From: Armigeres subalbatus | Taxonomy: Eukaryota; Arthropoda; Insecta; Diptera; Culicidae | Length of the DNA: 64,000 nucleotides | NCBI RefSeq assembly: GCF_024139115.2 | Contig: NC_085140.1 | Location: forward strand, 336,041,099-336,105,098 | Direction of reading: 5' to 3' | Shown here: in pieces, positions 22,125-37,365 of the stretch | Layout: every line of letters begins with the position of its first letter | Numbering within the stretch: the first letter of the stretch is position 1 | The notes under the pieces: generated by a model | Told to the model about the DNA's origin: nothing | Databases searched by the model: none | Seen by the model: only the letters and a program-made list of their open reading frames with translations | Made by a program: the position numbers and the translations under genes

Positions 22125-22725
22125 CATTTTTCCAGGACGTAAAACTAATCACTACTTATTTACACGGTTTTCAGTCTATATTATCATCAAACAACAACTT
22201 CATTTTTTCAATGGGAAAAATTGACTCGAGATTTTTCATCAAAGGTTACATGGGACAATTTGCGTAGAACGGCAGTATAGTGATCCAGAATCTTTTAGAT
22301 TTCTTAACTTGTTTCTTTCATGTAAAATAATGAGTGCAGCGTTTTTCAATTTCCACGAACATATCGAACAGACTTGTCCCAACCGATTTAGTACAAGATG
22401 ATCGCTGTGAATCCTTTCTTATGTAAATCCTTCAATTCTGGACTACAGACAGGTATTTTTTTTTCATTTTGTTAAAAATATATTGATTTTTTTTCATTTG
22501 AACAACTGCAGTTGACCTTTTTTTTCAAATGCTTTCCAAGAAAACAGATAAAACTGTACCTAAACAAAATGGCATAAAAATTAATCGAAATTTACCGAAA
22601 CAATCCAACACTCAGCAAAAATATATAAAACATTAGGAATTAGTTCAGTCAAAGTTAATTGTCTATTTCCGGGGACCACCCGACTTGGACGTTAATTTAC
22701 AACGTTATGAAATATGTGAATATGT
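22125..22725. other. unassigned sequence
   Basis: AT-rich with T runs. No coding or repeat structure could be supported. Confidence 0.4.
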
Positions 22726-22726
22726 A

Positions 22727-22949
22727 GGGGAACGGTTCACCACTTCATCTCATAGCTCCTGTTTCCATCCCATCAAAAACAAAGAAATGGAAAGGAATTT
22801 GGTTTGTTTATTATTTTTGTGTTTTTTTTCAGCAGTTAGCACGCATGTTGACAAAAATAAGCGACGAATTTGGTGCCGTATTTCTTTGTTTAGCGATGAG
22901 ATTGATATATGTACAGTGAGATTGAGATCGGAACAGTTCCCCTACGTTA
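22727..22949. mobile_element. MITE with GTAGGGGAAC ends
   Basis: GTAGGGGAACGGTTC at the left is mirrored by GGAACAGTTCCCCTAC at the right, with ATCTCA/TGAGAT following inside both. It is non-coding, and no perfect TSD was seen. Confidence 0.65.
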
Positions 22950-23036
22950 TGTGGAAGATATTGATTTGGAAATTGTAACCACTTTCCCTTAGATGGGACT
23001 CGAACCCATGAGCCCATGATATCTTCCACATAACAT
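22945..23036 (-). repeat. box B-like segment between 16-bp inverted repeats
   Basis: GTTATGTGGAAGATAT occurs near 22947-22962 and its exact inverse ATATCTTCCACATAAC near 23020-23035. Between them, the minus strand reads GGGTTCGAGTCCC, a consensus tRNA T-loop/box B. No convincing box A or clover-leaf was found. Confidence 0.5.
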
Positions 23037-23149
23037 ACATATACATATGAGTTTTCATAACATTGTAAATTAAGAATTAAAAAAACTGAAGCAATTCTCG
23101 TTGAAAATCTAAAGAATTTCTTGTAGAAGTCAAATTTTTGAACGAAGAA

Positions 23150-23345
23150 GTTCCGTTTGGCCGAACGTCATTCGGCCGAAGTCGATATTCCAAAAGTAGC
23201 TTGGTCGAATATGTCATTTGACCGATACTGACATACTGAAATGATCGTTTGGCAGAGGATCATTTTCCCTCAAATCATTTTCGACCTAATAACCGTTTTG
23301 GCAAGACAGAATTCGGCTAGATGACTGCTTATCGTGTTATTCGCC
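23150..23345 (+). repeat. degenerate TTTGGCCGAA repeat cluster
   Basis: Variants of TTTGGCCGAA and ATTCGGCCGAA recur irregularly every 15-30 bases. The cluster resumes after the LINE insertion at 24281-24325. Similar clusters occur at 38338-38565 and 41190-41525. Confidence 0.7.
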
Positions 23346-23386
23346 TTAAGGCTCTTGAACAATTTTCAAGACAAGACTTTCGGCCA

Positions 23387-24278
23387 GTTGATAGTCGTTA
23401 CTCAAACCTTTCGGACGTGTATTACCTTCTTCTCGCATTTCGGAGTGTTCCAGAATGATTGCTTTTCTAATAAATACTCTGGTGGTAGACTTTAGCGTTC
23501 TTCCAGTGCGGACTGATGTCGCACAAGTGCAGAAGTTTTTGGAGATTAAAATCCACTTGAACGTCGCGGATGTAAAAAGCATTCAGTTCTACAACACACG
23601 CAATTGTGTTTTTATTGAAATGTTGGAATACGCCATAATGCAGCGCTACGAAAAAGCGCATAATATAAAACGCGTTTTTGTTTGTAAAGAGAGGCAATTC
23701 AAGATCTCCGTGTATGTGGATAGCGAGGCAGTGACTGTTCAAATACATGACCTCCCTCCGTTCACTCCTCGCATGAATGTCGGCGAATTTATGCAGCAGT
23801 TTGGTGATGTTATGGAGTTTCTAAGGGAGTGCGAGTGCTACATAAGAGACTCAAGCATCCCATACAATCATTTATAACCATTGGAAACGACATCTGCTTA
23901 GTGGCTCACCCAAATCAGCTTAAAACTTGTAGGTGGTATAGTAAACCAATATATTCCCAACAAAAATGCCCAACAGCCACGAATGCAACCAACCAGTCTC
24001 AAAACTACAGCAGCAAGACCAAACCCACATCCATCATTAGCAAGCGAAACAAATTTTACCGAGGCCGATTTCCCCCCGATAAACAACAAACAATCGCACA
24101 TTAATGAGTACAGAGATGCCCAAAAAGACAAGCACACACTCACTGAAGACCAAAACGAGGCTGACTACAAGAGCGACGACAACCAGTTATCGACATCTAG
24201 TTTAACAGAATGCATAGAAGCAAGGAACTCCGTTATGCTTTTTGGCGCTTGAGCCAATAAATAAATAAACATATAATA
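23387..24278 (+). mobile_element. ORF1-only LINE derivative, frameshifted
   Basis: From 23455 the frame encodes a gag-like LINE ORF1 product: VVDFSVLPVRTDVAQVQKF, VADVKSIQFYNTRNCVFIE, YVDSEAVTVQIHDLPP. It shifts frame near 23825 (PIQSFITIGNDICLVAHPN), enters a degenerate zinc knuckle (TCRWYSKPIYSQQKC), and shifts again near 23980 (ASETNFTEADFPPINN). It stops at 24252 and is followed at once by AATAAATAAATAAAC and no ORF2. A 14-bp direct repeat, AAGACTTTCGGCCA, flanks it (23373-23386; 24279-24292). That places the 5' end at GTTGATAGTCG and shows that the copy integrated without ORF2. The clade is uncertain (Jockey-like or related). Confidence 0.78.
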
Positions 24279-24312
24279 AAGACTTTCGGCCAAACGACGG
24301 AAATAACCGTTT

Positions 24313-24351
24313 GGCTAAAAGTGTTACTGCGACTCATATGTAACCAAATTT
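24313..24351 (-). repeat. short repeat shared with 58963-59001
   Basis: The minus strand reads ATTGTGACTAAATTTGG then TTACATATGAGTCGCAG; a near-identical plus-strand copy lies at 58963-59001. It is probably a transposon terminus, with the rest unidentified. Confidence 0.5.
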
Positions 24352-24369
24352 AGTCACAATGGAGTAGCT

Positions 24370-25045
24370 ACAAGAACTGCCTGCCGGCTAGTTGGATGGC
24401 CTCATACGTTTAATCTATAAGAAAGGGCACATACTAGAGTGTGCCAGTTTTAAAAGGATCACCCTTCTGAACTCGGCGTTCAAAATTATGTCGCGTATTC
24501 TGTTTCACAGACTGAGACCGCTTAAGGAGTCCTTCGTCGGCGAATACCGACAGGTTTTCGTGATGGCCGATCAACGATGGATCAGATGCTTAGCCTGCGG
24601 ATGATCCTTGATAAATTCCGGAAGTACAACTTGCAGGCTCATCATCTGTTCATTGATATCAAAGCAGCGTACGATTCAATGAAAAGAAATGAGCTGTGGC
24701 AGAAAATATTCCAACATGGTTTTCTGGCGAAACTGATTAGACTGACATGTGCAACCCTGGATGGCTCGAAATCAAGTATTCGGATTGCAGACGAAGCAGG
24801 GTGATGCACTTTCGAACTTATTGTTCAACATTGCACTCGATGGCCCTATTAGGAGATCTGGCGTGCAGAGAAACGGCACTATCCTCACATTGTCGCATAT
24901 GCTCCTGGGCTTTACGGACGACATCGACCTCATTGGAATCGATCGCAGAGCAGTAGTGGAGGCTTTTGTCCCACTGAAGAGGGGAGACGACGAGAATAGG
25001 CTTAACCATTAACTCTACCAAGACAAAGTACATGGTTGCAGGTAG
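24370..25045 (+). mobile_element. RTE-type LINE, reverse transcriptase fragment
   Basis: Successive frames give LIRLIYKKGHILECASFKR, FIDIKAAYDSMKRNELW and LSNLLFNIALDGPIRRSG, then LLGFTDDIDLIGIDRRAVV. The catalytic box is FTDD rather than FADD. It breaks off at TKYMVAGRD near 25040, where a satellite module begins. Frameshifts near 24590 and 24790 show it is inactive. Confidence 0.82.
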
Positions 25046-25271
25046 AGATACAGGGAGACGCAGAATCCTTTCCCATTGTTTCCTATTGAAAATTAACCAG
25101 ATCGGACTATGGGATCGGAAGTTTTGGCCAAACTACCTTTTCTTGCCTTTCTCGTATACTAAGTGTACTGAAAGGCTACATGATCGCTCCAAAACAATCT
25201 TTTTATAGAAGGGCCGGAGACCCATAGTGTTATATACCAATCGACTCAGTTCGACGAATTGAGGTGATGTC

Positions 25272-25295
25272 TGTGTGTGTGTGTGTGTGTGTGTG
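25272..25295 (+). repeat. (TG)n tract, left part, before the nested LINE
   Basis: Twelve TG units are followed directly by the LINE poly(A) tail, seen as T on this strand. It is continuous in kind with 27492-27638. Confidence 0.9.
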
Positions 25296-27638
<2,343 letters not shown>

Positions 27639-30600
27639 CAAAACGACTCAAAAATGTCACTCATTTTTTCAAGCACTTATCCTAAACCGATTTGCTCGCA
27701 AAAAGTTGTATTTGACGCAGAATCCTGTCCCATTGTTTCCTATTGAAAATTGGCCAGATCAGACTATGGGATCGAATGTTATGGCCAAAATACAAATTCA
27801 TACGAAAAATCGCGTAAAAATGTCACTCATTTATCGGGCACTTATCCTCAACTGATTTGCTCGCAACAAGTTGCATTTACCGCAGAATCCTGTCCCATTG
27901 TTTCCTATTTGAAATTGGCCAGATCGGACTATGGAATCAAAAGTTATGGCCAAATACAAATTCATACGAAAAATCGCGTAAAAATGTCACTCATTTTTCG
28001 GGCAATTATCCTCAACCGTTTTGTTCGCGACAAGTTGCATTCGACGCAGAATCCTGTCCCATTGTTTCCTATTTGAAATTGGCCAGATCGGACTATGGAA
28101 TCGAAAGTTATGGCCAAAATACAAATTCATACGAAAAAATCGCGTAAAAAATGTCACTCATTTATCGGGCACTTATCCTCAACCGATTTGCTCGCAACAA
28201 GTTGCATTTAACGCAGAATCCTGTCCCATTGTTTCCTATTTGAAATTGGCCAGATCGGAAGTTATGGCCAAAATACAAATTTATACGTAAAAATCGCGTA
28301 AAAAATGTCACTCATTTTTCGGGCACTTATCCTCAACCGATTTGCTCGCAACAAGTTGCATTCGACGCAGAATCCTTTCCCATTGTTTCCTATTGAAAAT
28401 TGGTCAGGTCGGACTATGGAATCGGAAGTTATGGCCAAAATACAAATTTATACGTAAAAAATGTCACTCATTTTTCGGGCACTTATCCTAAACAGATTTG
28501 CTCGCAACAAATTGCATTCGACGCAGAATCCTTTTCCATTGTTTCCTATTGAAAATTGGCCAGGTCGGACTATGGGATTGGAAGTTATAGCCAAAATACA
28601 AATTTATACGTAAAAAATGTCACTAATTTTTCGGGCACTTATCCTCAACAGATTTGCTCGCAACAAGTTGCATTCGACGCAGAATCCTTTCCCATTGTTT
28701 CCTATTGAAAATTGGTCAGGTCGGACTATGGGATCGGAAATTATGGCCAAAATACAAATTTATACGTAAAAATCGCGTAAAAAATGTCACTTATTTTTCG
28801 GGCACTTATCCTCAACCGATTTGCTCGCAACAAATTGCATTCGACGCAAAATCCTTTCCCATTGTTTCCTATTGAAAATTGGCCAGGTCGGACTATGGGA
28901 TCGGAAGTTATGGCCAAAATACAAATTTATACGTAAAAATCGCGTAAAAAATGTCACTCATTTTTCGGGCACTTATCCTCAACCGATTTGCTCGCAACAA
29001 GTTGCATTCGACGCAGAATCCTGTCCCATTGTTTCCTATTTGAAATTGGCCAGATCGGACTATGGAATCAAAAGTTATGGCCAAAATACAAATTCATACG
29101 AAAAAATCGCGTAAAAAATGTCACTCATTTTTCGGGCAATTATCCTCAACCGTTTTGCTCGCGACAAGTTGCATTCGACGCAGAATCCTGTCCCATTGTT
29201 TCCTATTTGAAATTGGCCAGATCGGACTATGGAATCGAAAGTTATGGCCAAAATACAAATTCATACGAAAAAATCGCGTAAAAAATGTCACTCATTTATC
29301 GGGCACTTATCCTCAACCGATTTGCTCGCAACAAGTTGCATTTAACGCAGAATCCTGTCCCATTGTTTCCTATTTGAAATTGGCCAGATCGGACTATGGA
29401 ATCGAAAGTTATGGCCAAAATACAAATTCATACGAAAAAATCGCGTAAAAAATGTCACTCATTTTTCGGGCACTTATCCTCAATCGATTTGCTCGCAACA
29501 AATTGCATTCGACGCAGAATCTTTTCCCATTGTTTCCTATTGAAAATTGGTCAGGTCGGACTATGGAATCGGAAGTTATGGCCAAAATACAAATTTATAC
29601 GTAAAAATCGCGTAAAAAATGTCACTCATTTTTCGGGCACTTATCCTCAACCGATTTGCTCGCAACAAATTGCATTCGACGCAGAATCCTTTCCCATTGT
29701 TTCCTATTGAAAATTGACCAGGTCGGACTATGGGATCGGAAGTTATGGCCAAAATACAAATTTATACGTAAAAATCGCGTAAAAAATGTCACTCATTTTT
29801 CGGGCACTTATCCTCAACCGATTTGCTCGCAACAAGTTGCATTCGACGCAGAATCCTTTCCCATTGTTTCCTATTGAAAATTGGTCAGGACTATGGGATC
29901 GGAAATTATGGCCAAAATACAAATTTATACGTAAAAATCGCGTAAAAAATGTCACTTATTTTTCGGGCACTTATCCTCAACCGATTTGCTCGCAACAAAT
30001 TGCATTCGACGCAAAATCCTTTCTCATTGTTTCCTATTGAAAATTGGCCAGGTCGGACTATGGGATCGGAAGTTATGGCCAAAATACAAATTTATACGTA
30101 AAAATCGCGTAAAAAATGTCACTTATTTTTCGGGCACTTATCCTCAACCGATTTGCTCGCAACAAATTGCATTCGACGCAGAATCCTTTCCCATTGTTTC
30201 CTATTGAAAATTGGCCAGGTCGGACTATGGGATCGGAAGTTATGACCAAAATACAAATTTATACGTAAAAATCGCGTAAAAAATGTCACTCATTTTTCGG
30301 GCACTTATCCTCAACCGATTTGCTCGCAACAAGCTGCATTCGACGCAGAATTCTTTCCCATTGTTTCCTATTAAAAATTGGTCAGGTCGGACTATGGAAT
30401 CGGAAATTATGGCGTAAAATCGCGTAAAAATGTCATTCATTTTTCGGGCACTTATCCTCAACTGATTTGCTTGTAACAAGTTGCATTTAACGCACCATCC
30501 TGTCCCATTGTTTCTTATTGAAAACTAGTCAGATCGGACTTTGGGATCGGAAATTATGGCCAAAATACAAATTTATACGTAAAAATCGCGTAAAAAATGT

Positions 30601-33600
30601 CACTTATTTTTCGGGCACTTATCTTCAACCGATTTGCTTGCAACAAATTGCATTCAACGCAGAATCCTTTCCCATTGTTTCCTATTGAAAATTGGTCAGG
30701 TCGGACTATGGGATCGGAAGCTATGGCTAAAATACAAATTTATACGTAGAAATCGCGTAAAAAATGTCACTCATTTTTCGGGCACTTGTCCTCAACCGAT
30801 TTACTCGCAACAAATTGCATTCGACGCAGAATCCTTTCCCATTGTTTCCTATTGAAAATTGGTCAGGTCGGACTATGGGATCGGAAGCTATGGCTAAAAT
30901 ACAAATTTATACGTAGAAATCGCGTAAAAAATGTCACTCATTTTTTGGGCACTTATCCTCAACCGATTTGCTCGCAACAAGTTGCATTCGACGCAGAATC
31001 CTGTCCCATTGTTTCCTATTTAAAATTGGCCAGATCGGACTATGTATTCGAATGTTATGGCCAAAATACAAATTCATACAAAAAAATCGCGTAAAAAATG
31101 TCACTCATTTATCGGGCACTTATCCTCAACCGATTTGCTCACAACAAGTTGCATTTACCGCAGAATCCTGTCCCATTGTTTCCTATTGAAAATTGGTCAG
31201 GTCGGACTATGGAATCGGAAGTTATGGCCAAAATACAAATTTATACGTAAAAATCGCGTAAAAAATGTCACTCATTTTTCGGGCACTTATCCTCAACCGA
31301 TTTGCTCGCAACAAGTTGCATTCGACGCAGAATCCTGTCCCATTGTTTCCTATTTAAAATTGGCCAGATCGGACTATGGGATCGAATGTTATGGCCAAAA
31401 TAAAAATTCATACGAAAAAATCGCGTAAAAAATGTCACTCATTTATCGGGCACTTATCCTCAACCGATTTGCTCGCAACAAGTTGCATTTACCGCAGAAT
31501 CCTGTCCCATTGTTTCCTATTGAAAATTGGTCAGGTCGGACTATGGAATCGGAAGTTATGGCCAAAATACAAATTTATACGTAAAAATCGCGTAAAAAAT
31601 GTCACTCATTTTTCGGGCACTTATCCTCAACCGATTTGCTCGCAACAAATTGCATTCGACGCAGAATCCTTTCCCATTGTTTCCTATTGAAAATTGGCCA
31701 GGTCGGACTATGGGATCGGAAGCTATGGCCAAAAATACAAATTTATACGTAAAAATCGCGTAAAAAATGTCACTCATTTTTCGGGCACTTATCCTCAACC
31801 GATTTGCTTGTAACAAATTGCATTCGACGCAGAATCCTTTCCCATTGTTTCCTATTGAAATTGGTCAGGTCGGACTATGGGATTGGAAATTATGGCCAAA
31901 ATACAAATTTATACGTAAAAATCGCGTAAAAATGTCACTTATTTTTCGGGCACTTATCCTCAACCGATTTGCTCGCAAACAAATTGCATTCGACGCAGAA
32001 TCCTTTCCCATTGTTTCCTATTGAAAATTGGCCTGGTCGGACTATGGGATCGGAAGCTATGGCCAAAATACAAATTTATACGTAAAATCGCGTAAAAATG
32101 TCAATCATTTTTCGAGCACTTATCCTCAACCGATTTGCTCGCAACAAGTTGCATTCGACGCAGAATCCTTTCCCATTGTTTCCTATTGAAAATTGGTCAG
32201 GTCGGACTATGGGATCGGAAATTATGGCCAAAATACAAATTTATACGTAAAAATCGCGTAAAAAATGTCACTCATTTTTCGGGCACTTATCCTCAATCGA
32301 TTTGCTCGCAACAAATTGCATTCGACGCAGAATCTTTTCCCATTGTTTCCTATTGAAAATTGGTCAGGTCGGACTATGGAATCGGAAGTTATGGCCAAAA
32401 TACAAATTTATACGTAAAAATCGCGTAAAAAATGTCACTCATTTTTCGGGCACTTATCCTCAACCGATTTGCTCGCAACAAATTGCATTCGACGCAGAAT
32501 CCTTTCCCATTGTTTCCTATTGAAACTGGCCAGGTCGGACTATGGGATCGGAAGTTATGGCCAAAATACAAACTTATACGTAAAAGTCGCGTAAAAAATG
32601 ACACTCATTTTTCAGGCACTTATCCTCAACTGATTTGCTCGCAACAAGTTGCATTCGACGCAGAATCCTTTCCCATTGTTTCCTATTGAAAATTGGTCAG
32701 GACTATGGGATCGGAAATTATGGCCAAAATACAAATTTATACGTAAAATCGCGTAAAAATGTCACTTATTTTTCGGGCACTTATCCTCATCCGATTTGCT
32801 CGCAACAAATTGCATTCGACGCAAAATCCTTTCTCATTGTTTCCTATTGAAAATTGGCCAGGTCGGACTATGGGATCGGAAGTTATGGCCAAAATACAAA
32901 TTTATACGTAAAAATCGCGTAAAAATGTCACTTATTTTTTCGGGCACTTATCCTCAACCGATTTGCTCGCAACAAGTTGCATTCGACGCAGAATCCTTTC
33001 CCATTGTTTCCTATTGAAAATTGGACAGGTCGGACTATGGGATCGGAAGTTATGACCAAAATACAAATTTATACGTAAAATCGCGTAAAAAATGTCACTC
33101 ATTTTCGGGCACTTATCCTCAACCGATTTGCTCGCAAATAAGCTGCATTCGACGCAGAATCCTTTTCCATTGTTTTCTAAAGAAAATTGGCCAGGACGGG
33201 CTAAGGGCTCGGAAGTTATGGCTAAAATACAAATTTATACGTAAAATCGCGTAAAAATGTCACTCATTTTTCAGGCACATATCCTCAACCGATTTGCTCG
33301 CAATAAGTTGCATTCGATGTAGAATCCTTTCCTGTTGTTTCCTATTGAAATTGGTCAGATCGGACCATGGGATCGAAAGTTATGGCCAAAATACAAATTT
33401 ATACGTAAAATCGCGTAAAAATGTCACTTATTTTTCGGGCACTTATATTCAGCCGATTTGCTTGCAACAAATTGCATTCAACGCAGAATCCTTTTCCCAT
33501 TGTTTCCTATTGAAAATTGGTCAGGTCGGACTATGGGATCGGAAGCTATGGCTAAAATACAAATTTATACGTAGAAATCGCGTAAAAAATGTCACTCATT

Positions 33601-36433
33601 TTTCGGGCACTTGTCCTCAACCGATTTACTCGCAACAAATTGCATTCGACGCAGAATCCTTTCCCATTGTTTCCTATTGAAAATTGGTCAGGTCGGACTA
33701 TGGGATCGGAAGCTATGGCTAAAATACAAATTTATACGTAGAAATCGCGTAAAAAGTGTCACTCATTTTTTGGGCACTTATCCTCAACCAATTTGCTCGC
33801 AACATTCGACGCAGAATTCTGTCCCATTGTTTTCTATTTAAAATTGACCAGATCGGACTATGGGATCGAATGTTATGACCAAAATATTTTTTCTACGTAA
33901 TAATCGCGTAAAAAAATAGTCACTCATTTATCGGGCATTTATGCTCAACTGTTTTGCTGGCAACAAGTTGCATTCGACGCAGAATCCTTTCCCATTGTTT
34001 CCTATTGAAAATTGGTCAGGTCGGACTATGGAATCGGAAGTTATGGCCAAAATACAAATTTATACGTAAAAATCGCGTAAAAAATGTCACTCATTTTTCG
34101 GGCACTTATCCTCAACCGATTTGCTCGCAACAAATTGCATTCGACGCAGAATCCTTTCCCATTGTTTCCTATTGAAAATTGGCCAGGTCGGACTATGGGA
34201 TCGGAAGTTATGGCCAAAATACAAATTTATACGTAAAAATCGCGTAAAAATGTCACTCATTTTTCGGGCACTTATCCTCAACCGATTTGCTCGCAACAAG
34301 TTGCATTCGACGCAGAATCCTTTCCCATTGTTTCCTATTGAAAATTGGTCAGGTCGGACTATGGGATTGGAAATTATGGCCAAAATACAAATTTATACGT
34401 AAAAATCGCGTAAAAAATGTCACTTATTTTTCGGGCACTTATCCTCAACCGATTTGCTCGCAACAAATTGCATTCGACGCAAAATCCTTTCCCATTGTTT
34501 CCTATTGAAAATTGGCCAGGTCGGACTATGGGATCGGAAGTTATGGCCAAAATACAAATTCATACGAAAAAATCGCGTAAAAATGTCACTCATTTTTCGG
34601 GCACTTATCCTTAACCGATTTGCTCGCAACAAGTTGCATTCGACGCAGAATCCTGTCCCATTGTTTCCTATTGAAAATTGGTCTGGTCGGACTATGGGAT
34701 CGGAAATTATGGCCAAAATACAAATTTATACGTAAAAATCGCGTAAAAAATGTCACTCATTTTTCGGGCACTTATCTTCAACCGATTTTCTCGCAACAAA
34801 TTGCATTCGACGGATAATCCTGTCCCCTTGTTTGCTGTTGAAAATTGGTCAGGTCGGACTATGGGAAGTTATGGCCAAAATAAAATTTTATACGAAAAAA
34901 ATCGCATAAAAATGTCACTCATTTTCGGGCACTTATCCTCAATCGATTTACTCGCAACAAATTGCATTCGACGCAGAATCTTTTCCCATTGTATCCTATT
35001 GAAAATTGGTCAGGTCGGACTATGGAATCGGAAGTTATGGCCAAAATACAACTTTATACGTAAAAATCGCGTAAACAATTCCACTCATTTTTCGGGCACT
35101 TATCCTCAACCGATTTGCTCGCAACAAATTGCATTCGACGCAGAATCCTTTCCCATTGTTTCCTGTTGAAAATTGGCCAGGTCGGACTATGGGATCGGAG
35201 GTTATGGCCAAAATACAAATTTATACGTAAAAATCGCGTAAAAATGTCATTCATTTTTCGGGCACTTATCCTCAACCGATTTGCTTGCAATAAGTTGCAT
35301 TCGACGCAGAATCCTTTCCCTTTATTTCCTTTTAAAAATTGGTCAGGTCGGACTATGGAATCGGAAATTATGGCCAAAATACAAATTTATACGTAAAAAT
35401 CGCGTAAAAATGTCACTTATTTTCGGGCACTTATCTTCAACCGATTTGCTTTGCAACAAATTGCATTCGACGCAGAATCCTTTCCCATTGTTTTCTATTG
35501 AAAATTGGTCAGGTAGGACTGTGGGATCGGAAGTTATAGCCAAAATACAAATTTATACGTAGAAATCGCGTAAAAAATGTCACTCATTTTTCGGGCACTT
35601 GTCCTCAACCGATTTACTCGCAACAAATTGCATTCGACGCAGAATCCTTTCCCATTGTTTCTGATTGAAAATTGGCCAGGTCGGACTATGGGATCGGAAG
35701 TTATGGCCAAAATACAAATTTATACGTAAAAATCGCGTAAAAAATGTCACTCATCTTTCGGGCACTTATCCTAAACCGATTTGCTCGCAACAAATTGCAT
35801 TCGACGCAGAATCCTTTCCCATTGTTTCCTATTGAAAATTGGCCAGGTCGGACTATGGAATCGGAAGTTATGGCCAAAATACAAATTTATACGCAAAAAT
35901 CGCGTAAAAAATGTCACTCATTTTTTGGGCACTTATCCTCAACCGATTTGCTCGCAACAAATTGCATTCGACGCAGAATCCTTTCCCATTGTTTTCTATT
36001 GAAAATTGGCCAGGTCGGGATCGGAAGTTATGGCCAAAATACAAATTTATACGTAAAAATCGCGTAAAAAATTTCGCGTATGTATGTGTGTACGGTGCGA
36101 GCACCAAAAGTGCGAAAAGTTTAGCTCACTTTTTTGGTACTTATTCTCATCCGATTTACTTGCAACAAATTCCATTCGACGCGAGTTCCTGTCGTATTAT
36201 TTTCTATTGAAAATTTGGAAGATCGGACTATGGGCACAAAAATTATGGCCAAAATGCTTTATGTTATGAAAAAGCGCGTAAAAAAGTCTAGCTCATTTTT
36301 AATGCACTTACCCTCAATCGATTTACTCACAACAAATTGCATTGGACGCGGAATCCTATTCTATTATTTTCTATTGAAAATTGGCCAGCTTGGACTATAA
36401 ACTTAGAAATTATGGCCAAAATAATTTTTGCCT
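27639..36433 (+). repeat. 167-bp satellite array, about 52 copies
   Basis: Each unit runs TGTCACTCATTTTTCGGGC, ACTTATCCTCAACCGATTTG, CTCGCAACAAGTTGCATTCG, ACGCAGAATCC, CCCATTGTTTCCTATTG, CAGGTCGGACTATGGGATCG, GAAGTTATGGCCAAAATAC. Most units are within a few percent of each other. At least two variants alternate in blocks: one with CCTGTCCC and TTTGAAATTGGCCAGATC, the other with CCTTTCCC and GAAAATTGGTCAGGTC. The last two units (36066-36433) are much more diverged and include TG-rich remnants. Units of 73-codon ORFs recur because stops recur once per unit; 167 is not a multiple of three, so the array is not coding. Confidence 0.97.
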
Positions 36434-36495
36434 TTCTTGTGCTACAAAGTTGTACCGAAAGGCTATAATTTCTCTCCGAAAACGAACTATCGGAT

Positions 36496-36595
36496 GCTTC
36501 CACACTGATACACTTCCCTCCCATCTTCATACGGGAGTTTGGTAGAAGGACGGTCATGAGATTTATATCATAACAAATATTGCCCTCCGCTCGCT
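36496..36595 (+). repeat. repeat B, fragment
   Basis: GCTTCCACACTGATAC, CTTCATACGGGAGTTTGG and ATATTGCCCTCCGCTCGC match 6429-6530 in the same orientation. Only the centre of repeat B is present. Confidence 0.75.
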
Positions 36596-36599
36596 TGTT

Positions 36600-37105
36600 G
36601 GGATTGACATTTTCGTTTTCTTTTTGTGTAGTCAGAGCTTCAGTTTAACAAACATCCAAATGTGATATCCTTAAAATATATAACTGGGTAAAATAAAACA
36701 GGGGTATGTACATCAAAAAGATTGGAAAAGGAATTTTTTTTTAGAAATTCTTATTAGCATATTGTAGATCAAGTTGAAAACCGAACCGAGATCTCGCGTT
36801 TTCAACTGGATCTAAAATATCTTGGCTTGAAATAATCCGATTTTCATAGAACGGACAAAGAAGTTTTTCTTTTTTACTCCTAGCTACTAGCTCATCTACT
36901 TTCAAGCAAACACATTTTATGAAGGTCGAGAAAGGCACCATCACCGCTAGGTGGATTAATCTGGGTTTTCGTGTGAAAGATCATATTTCTAGGACCCCCT
37001 CCCCTTTCAGAGTTACGTAATCTTTAAACATTCTATAACATACTTTCAATAAATATCATTTAAATGTTATTTCGTCTTATTTTTGTTAATATATACTTGA
37101 AACAC
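36600..37105. other. unassigned sequence at the right end of the satellite element
   Basis: No gene was seen. CGAGAAAGGCACCATCACCG at about 36923-36942 is the likely element terminus. Confidence 0.45.
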
Positions 37106-37109
37106 ATGA

Positions 37110-37365
37110 TTGGGAAAATGCGTACTCTTACCCCACCCGATGCGCACTCTTACCCCACCGGTGGGGTAAGAGTGCGTTTTTCACATATCTTGCAATAATG
37201 GTTCTACTAAAACGAATTAAAATAATTCCAATATTTTTTCCACTGGGTAACATATAGGAAGAGCATACGAATCGTCGACATTGATATGATATGCAGGAGC
37301 TTGCTTCATAAGGGCTACATGATCGATTAAAAACTAAGTGCGTACTCTTGCCCCACTCTACTCTA
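37110..37365. repeat. repeat with CGTACTCTTACCCCAC motifs and a 34-bp palindrome
   Basis: The motif GCGTACTCTTACCCCAC occurs at 37119, again as GCACTCTTACCCCACC at 37144, inverted at 37160, and near 37341 as GCGTACTCTTGCCCCAC. The stretch 37143-37176 is a perfect palindrome centred on CCGG. It is probably a small non-autonomous element; its borders are uncertain. Confidence 0.55.

Noticed and set aside
22975..23030. tRNA gene on the minus strand
   Set aside because: Only a box B-like T-loop is present; no box A, anticodon arm or acceptor stem could be folded.
27750..36400. Dozens of 73-128 codon ORFs of similar sequence (MLATSCIRRRILSHC type) that looked like a repeated small-protein family
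   Set aside because: They follow the 167-bp satellite; the unit is not a multiple of three, stops recur once per unit, and both strands give similar ORFs.
27639..36433. CRISPR-like array
   Set aside because: The units are contiguous 167-bp tandem copies without unique spacers, in a eukaryotic context.
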